A stretch of DNA of 34,100 bases from Hyphomicrobiaceae bacterium (GTDB lineage: Bacteria; Pseudomonadota; Alphaproteobacteria; Rhizobiales; Hyphomicrobiaceae), in contig JALHMC010000037.1 of assembly GCA_022844225.1 (NCBI GenBank), forward strand, positions 5,752 to 39,851, in the 5' to 3' direction. Below, one piece after another: positions 16,394 to 25,686 of this stretch; positions within the stretch are counted from its first letter, which is position 1; each line of letters starts with the position of its first letter. A program made the position numbers and the translations under genes. The notes below the pieces were generated by a model that was not told the DNA's origin, did not search any database, and was given only the letters and a program-made list of their open reading frames with translations.

Positions 16394-17617
16394 ATGGTCA
16401 CAGACGTCGCAACAGGCCCGGTCCGTCCGGAAGAGCGGAGCAGCGAGATCAAGACGCTCGCCGCCGTCTCGACGGCGCATTGGGTGAGCCATTTCCATAT
16501 CCTCGTGCTGCCACCCCTATTCCCGTTCCTGAAAGAGCGGCTCGGCGTCGGTTTCGTCGAACTGGGTCTGGCGCTGACCGTGTTTGCCATCGTATCCGGT
16601 CTGACGCAGGCGCCGATGGGCGCGGCGGTCGATCGCTTCGGCGCGCGCCGTATCCTGATTGCGGGCTTGTGCCTCGGCGGTGCGGCATTCGCTGTGATGG
16701 GGCTGACGCTCAGCTATCCGTGGCTGCTCGTCTGCGCCGGCATCGCAGGGCTTGCCAACAGCGTCTACCATCCGGCCGATTACGCCCTTCTGGCTGCCGG
16801 GATCGGCGAGAAGAGGGTCGGGCGGGCGTTCTCGATCCACACGTTCTCGGGCTTCTTCGGCGGTGCGGTGGCGCCGGCTTCGCTGTTGCTCCTGGTATCG
16901 CAGGTCGGCCTGGAAGGCGCCCTGATCGGGGCCGGATTGCTCGGCCCCATCGCCGCGATCATCGTGGCGCTGGTCCCGATGCCCGCGACGGGGTCGGCGG
17001 TCGCGTCGGGCGGGCCGGGATCGAAGAAGGCCGGAACGGGATCTCTCTCGAGCGTGATGACGCCCGCCATCCTGATGCTGATGGTCTTCTTCGTGCTGCT
17101 CAGCCTGTCGAACGCGGGGCTGAACAGCTTCTCGGTCGTCGCCCTGATGCAAGGCTACGAGGTCAACTTCGCAACCGCCAACGTCGCGCTGACAGCGTTC
17201 CTGGGTTTGGGCGCGTTGGGCGTGCTCGCGGGTGGCGTGCTGGCGGACCGCACGCGCCGCCATGCCCAAGTGGCCGCGGCCTGCTTTGCCACAAACGCTC
17301 TGATCGTGCTCGCCATCGCCCTGCTCAACTTGCCACATTGGCTCATCGTCCTGGCGTTCGGTGTCGCCGGCTTTCTCGGCGGCGTGATCGCACCATCGCG
17401 CGATATGCTCGTGCGTCAGGCGGCGCCGCCCGGTGCAGCGGGCCGCGCCTTCGGGATCGTTTCCACTGGCTTCAACATCGGCGGCATCTTCGGGCCGATG
17501 CTCTACGGCTTCATCATGGACAGCCATTTGCCCCGCTGGGTGTTCGGCTTGTCGGCAATCTTCATGGTGCTGACCGTGCTGCTCGCGCTCGCAACCGATC
17601 GGAAGCGGACCACATGA
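16394..17617 (+). CDS. MFS transporter
   Basis: A 407-aa major facilitator with about 12 hydrophobic segments. Between the second and third helices is the MFS loop motif ([21 protein letters not shown]) with the expected D-R-x-G-x-R-x pattern, and a related sequence after the central loop ([19 protein letters not shown]). A long cytoplasmic loop of Ala/Gly/Ser and basic residues (about 195-220) splits the two six-helix halves. The last residues (ATDRKRTT) are cytoplasmic. Its stop codon overlaps the next start (ATGA), so the two are translationally coupled. Substrate unknown; the divergent cyclase and following protein suggest uptake or export of an organic acid or heterocycle, which is inference. 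Confidence 0.9.
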   Translation: MVTDVATGPVRPEERSSEIKTLAAVSTAHWVSHFHILVLPPLFPFLKERLGVGFVELGLALTVFAIVSGLTQAPMGAAVDRFGARRILIAGLCLGGAAFAVMGLTLSYPWLLVCAGIAGLANSVYHPADYALLAAGIGEKRVGRAFSIHTFSGFFGGAVAPASLLLLVSQVGLEGALIGAGLLGPIAAIIVALVPMPATGSAVASGGPGSKKAGTGSLSSVMTPAILMLMVFFVLLSLSNAGLNSFSVVALMQGYEVNFATANVALTAFLGLGALGVLAGGVLADRTRRHAQVAAACFATNALIVLAIALLNLPHWLIVLAFGVAGFLGGVIAPSRDMLVRQAAPPGAAGRAFGIVSTGFNIGGIFGPMLYGFIMDSHLPRWVFGLSAIFMVLTVLLALATDRKRTT

Positions 17618-18600
17618 GCGAATTTTTTAGCGTTCGCACGGACGAGAGTTGGGAGGAGACGCAAGCCCGTCTCGAGGCGGCCGGTCTCGGCGACGGGCTG
17701 CCGCTCGTGCCGCCGACCGAGATGCGCCTCGCGGCGATGCTCGCTGGCATCGCGGATCCCGACGCTGCACTTGGCTTCATGCCCCCCATGTTCGGCGAGG
17801 TGACGCCTCGTGCGATTGCCTATAACGCCGTGCTGGCGGGGTGCCGGGCCGCCGAGCTACCGGTCGTCATGGCCGCGGTGACGGCCTGCCTCGAGCCCGA
17901 ACTCAACCTGCTCGGTTTGATGACGACGACCGGATCGGCAGCCGTAGCAACGATCGTCCATGGCCCGATCGTCCAAGCGCTCGGACTCAACGCTTCGATC
18001 AATTGTCTCGGGCCGGGCAATCGGGTCAACGCGACGATCGGACGGGCAGTCAGCCTGTGCCTGCGCAATATCGGTGGGGCACGGGAGGGCTCGGGTGACA
18101 TGGCGACCTGCGGCCAGCCCGGCAAATATACGTTCTGCTTCGCGGAGGGCGGGGAAGGGCCATATCCGCCCCTTCATGTGCGGCGAGGAATGTCGCCCGG
18201 CACCAGTGCGGTCACCGTGATCGGCGTGTCGGGTACCGCCGAGGTGCTGCCCCTTCGCGACGGCGAGGGTGGCGATGCGGGAGCCGATGCGATCCTCGAT
18301 GCTCTGTCGATCATCATGCGGGCGTCGGTCGCAACGACCGGCGCATCGCGACAGCCCGAGCCGCCTCAGCAGGTTTTCGTCCTGCCCTTGGAGCTTGCAG
18401 AGCGCTTGACAGCAGCGGGGATCGGGCTGGAAGAGATGCAACGACAACTTTTGGCTGAGAGGAGCAATGCCGGAGTCGCCATCGCGGGCGAGGCCAGCGA
18501 AATTTATCCGATCGTGACTGGCGGTCCAGGGGTTAAGATGGCCTATCTGCCGCTCTGGGGCGGCGGCTCCCGCATGGTCACACGCGAGTTGGGGCGTTGA
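17614..18600 (+). CDS. Conserved protein of unknown function, coupled to the MFS transporter
   Basis: A 328-aa soluble protein without signal peptide. I recognise a conserved pattern seen in uncharacterised proteins but cannot give a function. Visible blocks are an N-terminal [20 protein letters not shown] (27-46), [21 protein letters not shown] (from 65), [43 protein letters not shown] (113-155, split across two conserved cores) and [12 protein letters not shown] (167-178). Cysteines at 77, 92, 131, 149, 166 and 175 are notable but do not form an obvious metal motif. The start ATG overlaps the MFS stop as ATGA. Tight coupling to a transporter suggests that both act on the same compound. Confidence 0.82.
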   Translation: MSEFFSVRTDESWEETQARLEAAGLGDGLPLVPPTEMRLAAMLAGIADPDAALGFMPPMFGEVTPRAIAYNAVLAGCRAAELPVVMAAVTACLEPELNLLGLMTTTGSAAVATIVHGPIVQALGLNASINCLGPGNRVNATIGRAVSLCLRNIGGAREGSGDMATCGQPGKYTFCFAEGGEGPYPPLHVRRGMSPGTSAVTVIGVSGTAEVLPLRDGEGGDAGADAILDALSIIMRASVATTGASRQPEPPQQVFVLPLELAERLTAAGIGLEEMQRQLLAERSNAGVAIAGEASEIYPIVTGGPGVKMAYLPLWGGGSRMVTRELGR

Positions 18601-18770
18601 TTCCGCGCGACATGCGGGTCCAGGGGAACGCTGCATCTGCGATAGACTTCTGGTCCGGCCTGGGCTGAGACGGAATTTTTGCGCGCGGCATCGGGAATGG
18701 CCTGATCTTTGCGAATGGGTTGGACTGGGTCGGCGGTTGCGCCAGTCTGACCGGGCTACCGTCCCCAGCG

Positions 18771-21026
18771 ATGGCCTTGGGTATTGTGGCAGAGTTGTTT
18801 GACGCGTGGGGTATTCGCTTGACCGGCCAGACTGAGAGCGAGACTGCGGACGGTCCAAGCCAACCGCAGCCTGCGGAGGCGAGTCAGGGTGCGTCTCAGG
18901 CCCAAGTCGATTCGGGACTGATCTGTCTCGCGTTGATCGCGGGACACTATCGGATCACCGCGGATGCCCAGCAGATGGCCCACGATCTGGGTCTCGGCAC
19001 GCGTCCCAGCCAGGGCGAGGATCTGGTCCGCGCCGCAAAACGCATCGGCCTCAAGGCGCGCGTTGTGACGGGCCAGCCGTCCACCCGTCTCGCGACATGT
19101 CCCCTGCCGGCGATCGTGAAGGCGCAGGACGGCCGGTATCTCGTCCTGCTGCAGCGCCTGCCTGACGGGCGCATCCGCGTCGGCGACCCGGTCGCCCGGG
19201 CCCAGAAGGCCGAAAGCGTTGAGGATCTCGCGGCTAAGGCGACGGGCGAGATCGTGCTCACGACGCGTCGTTGGGGTGGTCCGGGGATTGAGCCTGTCGA
19301 GTTCGGTTTCCGCTGGTTCCTGGCGCCGATCTGGCGCTATCGCAAGCCCTTGTCGCATGTCCTAATCGCATCATTGTTCGTGCAACTATTCGCACTTGCG
19401 ACGCCGCTCCTGTTCCAGGTCGTCATCGACAAGGTCCTCGTGCACAAGGGGATGTCGACCCTGGTCGTGATCGTCACGGGCCTCGTGCTGATCGCCCTCT
19501 TCGACGGCCTGCTCCAATTCCTGCGCAGCTATACTCTGAGCCATACCGCGAGCCGCATAGACGTCGAGCTTGGCAGCCGCCTGTTCGATCATCTGTTGCG
19601 CCTGCCGCTGGCCTACTTCGAGACACGCCCGACGGGACAGACCGTGGCCCGCGTTCGCGAACTTGAAACGATCCGCAACTTCCTCACCGGTCAGGGTCTC
19701 TCGTCGATCATCGACCTGCTCTTCACCTTCGTTTTCTTCGCGGTGCTGTTTCTCTATTCGGCCAAGCTCACGCTGATCGTGATGTTGTCGATCCCCTGCT
19801 ACGTGGCGATCGCGGTCCTCATTCGGCCGATCCTCAGAGACAAGATCGCCGACCGCTTCAGCACCGGCGCGGCGAGCCAGCAGTTCCTCGTCGAATCCGT
19901 CTTCGGCATGCAGACGCTGAAGGCGGCGGCCGTCGAGCCGATCCTGAGGAGCCAGTGGGAGGAGCGGCTGGCGGCCTACGTGCGCACCTCCTTCGAGGCC
20001 GTCGTGGTATCGAGCGTGGGGCAGAACGCCATCCAGCTCGTGAGCAAGCTGACAACCGCCGCCGTGCTGTTCTTCGGGGCGAGCGCGGTCGTCAACAACG
20101 AGCTGACGCTCGGTGGGCTGATCGCCTTCAACATGATCATGAATCAAGCGACGCAACCCGTGCTCCGCCTGTCGCAGCTCTGGCAGGACTTCCAGCAGGT
20201 GCAGATTTCGGTCAGCCGGCTCGGCGACATCCTGAATGCGCCCGCAGAAAGCCAGCGGCACGGCATGGCCCATCTGCCACCGGCGAGGGGCGCGATTCGC
20301 GTCAGCGACGTCACGTTCCGCTACCGTCCCGACGCGCCGGAGGTCCTGCAGAACATCAATCTCGATATTCCCGCGGGGCAGGTGATCGGCATCGTCGGAC
20401 CCTCGGGCTCCGGCAAGTCGACGCTGACTAAGCTCATGCAGCGGCTGTACCGGCCGGAGCGTGGCCAGATCATGGTCGACGGCCTCGACATCGCGCAGGT
20501 CGACACGGCCTGGCTCAGGCGTCAGATCGGCGTCGTGCTGCAGGAATCGACGCTGTTCAATCGCAGCATCCACGAGAACATCGCGCTCGCCAACCCGGGC
20601 ATGTCGCGCGCCCAGGTCATCATGGTTGCCCGGCTTGCGGGTGCCGACGAGTTCATCTCCAAGCTGCCGTTGGGCTACGACACCCCGATCGAGGAGCGGG
20701 GCGCTAATCTTTCGGGCGGCCAGCGCCAGCGCATCGCCATCGCGAGGGCGCTTTCGACCCAACCGCGCATTCTCATTCTCGACGAGGCGACGAGCGCCCT
20801 CGACTACGAGAGCGAGCGCATCATTCAGCGGAACATGAAGCATATCGTACAGGGGCGTACGGTGATCATCATCGCGCATCGCCTCAATGCCGTACGTCGC
20901 GCCGATCGCATCGTTGCCCTCGATGGTGGCAGGATCGTCGAGCAAGGAACGCATGCCGAGTTGCTGGCGCGGCCGGGCGGCCTCTATGCACGTCTCTGGC
21001 AACTCCAGGGCACGGACGAGGGCTGA
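18771..21026 (+). CDS. Type I secretion system permease/ATPase (HlyB-like, degenerate C39 domain)
   Basis: A 751-aa ABC exporter. Residues about 45-165 form a peptidase-C39-like domain in which the catalytic Cys is Ser48 (VDSGLICLALIAGHY), so it should bind rather than cleave cargo, as in HlyB. The transmembrane domain covers about 190-470, and the ATPase domain has Walker A GPSGSGKS (543-550), signature LSGGQRQRIAIARA (647-660), Walker B ILILDEATSALD and switch His703 in IAHRLNAVRRADRI. The ATG at 18771 is used; a TTG at 18720 would add 17 residues and cannot be excluded because neither has a strong ribosome-binding site. The HlyD-type adaptor follows 21 bp later, giving two of the three parts of a type I system; the outer-membrane TolC part is not in the window. 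Confidence 0.93.
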   Translation: MALGIVAELFDAWGIRLTGQTESETADGPSQPQPAEASQGASQAQVDSGLICLALIAGHYRITADAQQMAHDLGLGTRPSQGEDLVRAAKRIGLKARVVTGQPSTRLATCPLPAIVKAQDGRYLVLLQRLPDGRIRVGDPVARAQKAESVEDLAAKATGEIVLTTRRWGGPGIEPVEFGFRWFLAPIWRYRKPLSHVLIASLFVQLFALATPLLFQVVIDKVLVHKGMSTLVVIVTGLVLIALFDGLLQFLRSYTLSHTASRIDVELGSRLFDHLLRLPLAYFETRPTGQTVARVRELETIRNFLTGQGLSSIIDLLFTFVFFAVLFLYSAKLTLIVMLSIPCYVAIAVLIRPILRDKIADRFSTGAASQQFLVESVFGMQTLKAAAVEPILRSQWEERLAAYVRTSFEAVVVSSVGQNAIQLVSKLTTAAVLFFGASAVVNNELTLGGLIAFNMIMNQATQPVLRLSQLWQDFQQVQISVSRLGDILNAPAESQRHGMAHLPPARGAIRVSDVTFRYRPDAPEVLQNINLDIPAGQVIGIVGPSGSGKSTLTKLMQRLYRPERGQIMVDGLDIAQVDTAWLRRQIGVVLQESTLFNRSIHENIALANPGMSRAQVIMVARLAGADEFISKLPLGYDTPIEERGANLSGGQRQRIAIARALSTQPRILILDEATSALDYESERIIQRNMKHIVQGRTVIIIAHRLNAVRRADRIVALDGGRIVEQGTHAELLARPGGLYARLWQLQGTDEG

Positions 21027-21047
21027 GACACGAGGAGCGTTCTGCCG

Positions 21048-22868
21048 ATGCCCGAGTCGAATGATTTGATTTGGATCTACGTCAGCTCGATTTTGCTGTT
21101 CATCGTGCTGGCGCTGGCGGTGGACGTCGTGCGCCATCGCGCGCGGCGGCGCAAGGCTGCCCAGACTCCGCCGGCCATGGGAAGCGTCGGCAGGGCGCTC
21201 CTCAATGGCGGACGCGAAACGGCTCCACGGGACGAAAGTGACAAGCTGGCTGTGACGGCGCCGCCATTGCTAGTGGATCCCGGTCCTGCGGCGACGCCAG
21301 CGGATGGCGCGGAGGTGCACCGATCCACCGCCGCTGCTGATACGACGCCGGGGTGGTCGATGTCGCGACTGCTGACCACACCGAGCCGGGTGCTCCGCGA
21401 TGCGGCCAAGGCGCCAGAGACGGTGATGGCACCGAACGGTACGTCCGCGCCGGCACAAAAAAAGCTGCGGATTGCCGAGGACAAGGAGTTTCTGCCGGCC
21501 GCACTCGAGATTCTCGAGACACCGCCTTCCCCGGTCGCCACCACTCTCATGCTTGGGATCTGTACCCTCTTTGTTGTGGCCCTGTTGTGGTCAATCATCG
21601 GCAAGCTCGACATTCACGCCGTGGCGCAGGGGAAGATCCAAGCCAGCGGGCGCACGAAGGTGGTCCAGCCGTTGGAACCGGGCCGCATAGCAGCGATCCA
21701 CGTACAGAGCGGGCAGCGCGTTGCGGCGGGCGACGTACTGGTCGAACTCGATCCGACGGACTCGACCGCGGATCTGACGGCGCTCGAACGCGAACTGGAG
21801 AGCATGACGGCTGAATCCCTGCGCCGCTCGGCCGTCGTCGACGCGATCCGTAGCCAGGCATCGAAAATGCCGTCGATCGACTTCCCCGCCAGCATCGGTC
21901 CCCGCATACGGCAGCGCGAAACCGATCTCATGATCGCCGAGGTGCTGCAATTCAGGTCCGCTGCGAACAGTATCAAGGCCCAGATCGCCGAGAAGGAGGC
22001 GACGAAGCAGCGGCTCGCCCTCAGCATCGACGCCCGGCGCAAAGTGCTCGGACTCTCCAAGGAGCGCGTGGGCATGCGCGAGGAGATCAAGACACGGGGA
22101 GCCGGTTCGCGCGCGCTCATCATAGAGGCCGAACTCCAGTACGAGAATTTCCGGACGACGGATGCGAGCGAGCGCGGCCAGCTCATGGAGACGGATGCCT
22201 CCATTGATGCACTCGATAAGCGGTTGAAGCAGGCCGAGGGGCAGTTCATCGCCGAGCAGACACAGAAGGCGGCGGAAGCGGACCGCCGTCGGGACCGACT
22301 CGAGCAGGAGATCGTAAAGGCGCGCTCGAAGCGCGACCGGACCCAGCTTCGCGCCCCCGCCGACGGCCTCGTGCAGCAGGTCGAGGTGACGACGCTCGGC
22401 CAGGTGGTCGCAAGCGGCCAATCGCTGATGAGTGTCGTGCCGATCGACGCTCCGCTCGAAGTCGAGGCGATGGTCGCCAACAAGGACATTGGCTTCGTGC
22501 GGCCGGGACAGCGGGCAATCGTGAAGGTCGAGGCGTTCCCCTTCTCTCGCTATGGCTCGATCGAAGCGGAGGTGGTGCGCATCTCGACGGATGCGGTCGA
22601 GGATCGCAACGTGACGGCAATGATGGACGCGGCGAGCGCGGCGCGGCCGCAGGCGTCCGGCTCATCGAACGCCCCGCCTGGCCAGAACCTCGTGTTCCCC
22701 GCGGTGGTGAAGCTGTCGCGGCGTGTCATCGATGTGGATGGCAAGGAAGTGCCTCTGTCCCCCGGCATGGCAGTGACCGTGGAGATCAAGACCGGCGAGC
22801 GGCGGGCCATCAGCTACGTGCTGTCGCCGCTGCGCGAGATCCTGTCGAAATCAGCGCACGAGCGCTGA
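21048..22868 (+). CDS. HlyD-family type I secretion periplasmic adaptor with extra N-terminal membrane segment
   Basis: A 606-aa membrane fusion protein, about 140 residues longer than usual. The canonical part starts near 140 with EDKEFLPAALEILETPPSP, then a membrane helix (163-185), the lipoyl/barrel-sandwich half (QPLEPGRIAAIHVQSGQRVAAGDVLVELD), a long coiled coil (about 240-440), the second half motif (RAPADGLVQQVEVTTLGQVVASGQSLMSVVP) and a beta-barrel end. Before this lies an additional helix at 7-28 followed by basic RHRARRRK and about 130 polar, Pro/Ala-rich residues. By the positive-inside rule that linker is cytoplasmic. The start at 21048 has GAGGAG 10 bases upstream, so the extension looks genuine. 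It probably pairs with the ABC protein just upstream. Confidence 0.91.
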   Translation: MPESNDLIWIYVSSILLFIVLALAVDVVRHRARRRKAAQTPPAMGSVGRALLNGGRETAPRDESDKLAVTAPPLLVDPGPAATPADGAEVHRSTAAADTTPGWSMSRLLTTPSRVLRDAAKAPETVMAPNGTSAPAQKKLRIAEDKEFLPAALEILETPPSPVATTLMLGICTLFVVALLWSIIGKLDIHAVAQGKIQASGRTKVVQPLEPGRIAAIHVQSGQRVAAGDVLVELDPTDSTADLTALERELESMTAESLRRSAVVDAIRSQASKMPSIDFPASIGPRIRQRETDLMIAEVLQFRSAANSIKAQIAEKEATKQRLALSIDARRKVLGLSKERVGMREEIKTRGAGSRALIIEAELQYENFRTTDASERGQLMETDASIDALDKRLKQAEGQFIAEQTQKAAEADRRRDRLEQEIVKARSKRDRTQLRAPADGLVQQVEVTTLGQVVASGQSLMSVVPIDAPLEVEAMVANKDIGFVRPGQRAIVKVEAFPFSRYGSIEAEVVRISTDAVEDRNVTAMMDAASAARPQASGSSNAPPGQNLVFPAVVKLSRRVIDVDGKEVPLSPGMAVTVEIKTGERRAISYVLSPLREILSKSAHER

Positions 22869-22871
22869 GCG

Positions 22872-23615
22872 TCACGTCTCGGCGCCGCCGTTGACCTGGA
22901 TCATCTGTCCGTTGATGAAGCCGCCTGCGTCCGAGGCGAGCAACGCGACGGCGGCCGCGACTTCGTCCGGGGTGCCGAGCCGGCCGAGCGGGACCCGAGC
23001 CGCCATGGGCGCAATGTGCGCCGCCTGCACGGCATCCTGCGCCTCGCCCATGATGGGTCCGGGCGACACGATATTGGTCGTAATGCCTTTGGGGCCGAAC
23101 TCCTTGGCGAGGGCCTTGGTCAATCCCCAGGCTGCATGTTTCGAGGCCGAGACGTGCGCCCGGCCGTTGTAGCCGTGGATCGCGTTCATGCCGGCAAAAT
23201 TGATGATGCGTCCCCATCCCTTGGCAATCATGCCGGGCAGGCATTGGCGCGCGAGCCAGTAGGCGGCATCGAAATTCACCGCCATCGCATAGCGCCAGTC
23301 GTCCTCGGTCATCTCGAGAAACTTACCGTCTTTTCGTATGGCGGCGTTGTTGACCAGAATGTCGACTCCGCCGAACCGGGCGAGTGCCTCCGCCGCGATG
23401 CGATGCGCATCCTCCCGGCGGCCGACGTCACCCATGGCGACCAGCGCCTCAACGCCGAGACCCTTGGCCTCGGCTGCGGTCCGTTCCGCGGCCGCCCGGT
23501 CGCTCGCGCCATTGACCACGACGTTGCAGCCGGCGCGGGCGAGATGCAGGATACACGCGCGGCCGATGTTCTTGTTGGAGCCGGTAACGAGTGCAGTCCG
23601 CCGTTGGGCTGGCAT
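22872..23615 (-). CDS. SDR-family protein (3-oxoacyl-ACP reductase-like) lacking the catalytic Tyr
   Basis: A 247-aa protein with a glycine loop TGSNKNIG (11-18), NNAA at 89-92, an intact C-terminal NIVSPGPIMGEAQ and the ending GGFINGQMIQVNGGAE, which makes it resemble FabG-type reductases. At the active site, however, the sequence is RAHVSASKHAAWGLTKALAKEFG: K159 is present but position 155, where Tyr is expected, is Val (GTC, read directly at 23151-23153). The usual catalytic Ser region reads INFAGMNAIHG, also lacking an obvious Ser. It may act by another mechanism or bind ligands without catalysis. It is convergent with the HlyD gene, with 3 bp between stops. Confidence 0.88.
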   Translation of the reverse strand: MPAQRRTALVTGSNKNIGRACILHLARAGCNVVVNGASDRAAAERTAAEAKGLGVEALVAMGDVGRREDAHRIAAEALARFGGVDILVNNAAIRKDGKFLEMTEDDWRYAMAVNFDAAYWLARQCLPGMIAKGWGRIINFAGMNAIHGYNGRAHVSASKHAAWGLTKALAKEFGPKGITTNIVSPGPIMGEAQDAVQAAHIAPMAARVPLGRLGTPDEVAAAVALLASDAGGFINGQMIQVNGGAET

Positions 23616-23771
23616 GATCGATTAACTCCGGGGTCAGAAATCACCAAAAACGGATGCTAGAACGAATGGCGGCGACGTCGCAACGTGGGACAATTGCTCC
23701 CCGGCTGCACTAAGCTTTGGTGTCCGCCGATAACGACGGACGCCTGCCCCGATTGAGAGGAATACTGAGCG

Positions 23772-24224
23772 ATGTCTACTGCCAAAACGGATAACACGCG
23801 CGGACATTGTTTCTGCGGCGCCATCGAGTACGAGTTCTCCGGAGAGCCCAAGTGGGTCATGCATTGTCATTGTGAGAGCTGCCGCCGCGCGGTCTCGTCT
23901 GCCGTCGCCACCTACGTCGGCGTCAATATCGACCAATTCCATTATCTCAAGGGAACGCCGTCGATCTACGAATCGTCGCCGGGTGTGAAGCGCTACTTCT
24001 GCCCGACCTGCGGTTCGCCGATGGCGTATGCGGGCTCGCGCTGGCCGAAGGAGGTGCACCTCTTCATCGGTACGCTGGATAATCCGGCGAAGTACAGCCC
24101 GACCGGTCACGCCCACATCGAGGAGCGGGTCAACTGGTTCGACGTCCACGACGATCTCCCGCGCTACAAGGAGACGGCGGGTCGTGGCGCCACGCCGGTA
24201 GCCAAAGGACCAAGTAAAAGGTAG
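23772..24224 (+). CDS. GFA-family zinc protein (glutathione-dependent formaldehyde-activating enzyme/CENP-V fold)
   Basis: A 150-aa protein with the complete cysteine set of the GFA domain: C13 and C15 ([12 protein letters not shown]), C32, C34 and C37 ([10 protein letters not shown]), and C77 and C80 ([12 protein letters not shown]). These bind one structural and one catalytic zinc. The founding member was described as condensing formaldehyde with glutathione, but most family members have no proven activity. The length is usual. It is preceded by a GAGAGGAAT site and stands between the divergent SDR gene and kdsA with no clear operon link. Confidence 0.9.
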   Translation: MSTAKTDNTRGHCFCGAIEYEFSGEPKWVMHCHCESCRRAVSSAVATYVGVNIDQFHYLKGTPSIYESSPGVKRYFCPTCGSPMAYAGSRWPKEVHLFIGTLDNPAKYSPTGHAHIEERVNWFDVHDDLPRYKETAGRGATPVAKGPSKR

Positions 24225-24303
24225 CCGGCAAGCGAGACGCGTTGGTGTGGGCAACTCGGCCTCGGTGCGTGCGTGCGTGCCGCTCCTCGGCTATCCTTGC
24301 GGT

Positions 24304-25158
24304 ATGAGCAACACGACACTCGATCCCGATCGCCACGTCACGATTGGCAACGTCACCTTTGGGCAGGACCGCCCGATCGCGGTCTTTGCAGGCCCATGCC
24401 AGATGGAAAGCCGGGCACACGCGCTCGAGACTGCATCGGCCTTGAAGGAGATCGCGGGGCGGCTCGGTCTGGGCCTCGTTTACAAGTCGAGCTACGACAA
24501 GGCGAACCGCACATCGCTCTCGGGCAAGCGCGGTATCGGTCTCGACGGTGCATTGGCTGTCTTCGCCGAGATTCGCGAGAGCTTGGGGCTGCCAGTCGTA
24601 ACCGATGTGCACGAGACTTGGCAGTGCGCGCGCGTAGCGCCCGTCGTCGATGTCCTTCAGATCCCGGCGTTCCTCTGCCGCCAGACGGACCTGCTGGTCG
24701 CTGCCGCAGAAACCGGTAAGGTCGTAAAAATCAAGAAAGGTCAGTTCCTAGCACCCTGGGACATGAAGAACGTCGTCGCCAAGGTGACGGCATCTGGCAA
24801 TTCTCGCGTTCTGGTCACCGAACGCGGTGCATCGTTCGGCTACAATACGCTGGTCGTCGACATGCGCGGGCTGCCGATTATGGCCGAGACGGGCGCTCCG
24901 GTGATCTTCGACGCGACGCATTCCGTGCAGCAGCCGGGCGGGCAGGGAACGTCTTCGGGCGGCGACCGCCGCTTCGTGCCGGTTCTCGCGCGAGCGGCGG
25001 TGGCGGTGGGCGTCGCTGGCTTGTTCATCGAGACGCACCCCGATCCCGACAAGGCGCCTTCGGATGGCCCCAACATGGTGCCACTCAAGGATTTCGAGGC
25101 CCTGATGCGCAATCTGATGGCGCTCGATCAGGTGGTGAAAGTGCAGCTCGCTAGGTGA
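24304..25158 (+). CDS. kdsA: 3-deoxy-8-phosphooctulonate synthase (KDO-8-phosphate synthase), metal-dependent type
   Basis: A 284-aa DAHP-synthase-I-family enzyme that condenses arabinose-5-phosphate with phosphoenolpyruvate to KDO-8-P, the first committed step of the LPS inner-core sugar. Motifs: [15 protein letters not shown] (28-42), [19 protein letters not shown] (59-77), [54 protein letters not shown] and the [18 protein letters not shown] loop. Cys32 in the GPC motif is the mark of the metal-dependent class; metal-independent enzymes such as E. coli KdsA have Asn there. The ATG at 24304 is the usual N-terminus; an upstream in-frame extension (from 24247) looks non-coding. The zinc-ribbon gene follows with a 5-bp gap. 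Confidence 0.96.
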   Translation: MSNTTLDPDRHVTIGNVTFGQDRPIAVFAGPCQMESRAHALETASALKEIAGRLGLGLVYKSSYDKANRTSLSGKRGIGLDGALAVFAEIRESLGLPVVTDVHETWQCARVAPVVDVLQIPAFLCRQTDLLVAAAETGKVVKIKKGQFLAPWDMKNVVAKVTASGNSRVLVTERGASFGYNTLVVDMRGLPIMAETGAPVIFDATHSVQQPGGQGTSSGGDRRFVPVLARAAVAVGVAGLFIETHPDPDKAPSDGPNMVPLKDFEALMRNLMALDQVVKVQLAR

Positions 25159-25163
25159 GCCCG

Positions 25164-25619
25164 ATGAAAAGCGGACGACAGCGTCGCGACGAGATCCGAG
25201 CGCGCCGACGGGTCCGGTCGGCGATCGAGCAGCGCACCAGCTACGATCCATGGGAGCCACAAGGGATTCCGCGAGGCGCGCTCAGGGCCGATCCGGCGAA
25301 GCTGGTACACGACGGGACCTACGGACCCAGGCCACGCTTCTACGTCGACACCCGGTTCACGTGCATGGACTGCGGCAGGCACGAGGTGTGGACCGCGTTC
25401 CAGCAGAAGTGGTGGTATGAAGAGGCAAAGGGCAAAATCGACTCGCGTGCCAATCGCTGCCGGGAGTGCCGTCGAAAAAGACGGATGCGGCGTTCGCAGG
25501 ATCGGCGCGTGCATATGGAGGGGCTCATGACAAAGTATGGCGTCGAAGAAACGGCCCGTCGCTCGGGCCAATCGATCGATGTGCTCATGCGCCTCCGCGA
25601 GCAATGGGAGAAATCATGA
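25164..25619 (+). CDS. Zinc-ribbon domain protein (zf_Tbcl-type)
   Basis: A 151-aa basic protein with a four-Cys zinc ribbon: C67 and C70 in FTCMDCGRHEVWTAFQQKWWYEEAKG, then C99 and C102 in NRCRECRRKRR. This matches the probable zinc-ribbon family zf_Tbcl, whose role is unknown; the strongly basic flanks (RRDEIRARRRVR near the N-terminus and RRKRRMRRSQDRR after the ribbon) suggest RNA or DNA binding. The ATG at 25164 is chosen because AGGTGA, formed partly by the kdsA stop, lies 5 bases upstream; a GTG at 25155 overlapping that stop is the alternative. It is likely cotranscribed with kdsA. Confidence 0.82.
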   Translation: MKSGRQRRDEIRARRRVRSAIEQRTSYDPWEPQGIPRGALRADPAKLVHDGTYGPRPRFYVDTRFTCMDCGRHEVWTAFQQKWWYEEAKGKIDSRANRCRECRRKRRMRRSQDRRVHMEGLMTKYGVEETARRSGQSIDVLMRLREQWEKS

Positions 25620-25686
25620 AGCGACGGCGCTGCGCGACCGTTCGGTGCTCGGTCGACCAGCGGTACATTGGTGAGGGGCCTAGCCG

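Noticed and set aside
19386..21137. 583-codon minus-strand frame
   Set aside because: It lies opposite the type I secretion ATPase, whose motifs are unambiguous; rich in Arg, Asp, His and Glu as expected for a shadow.
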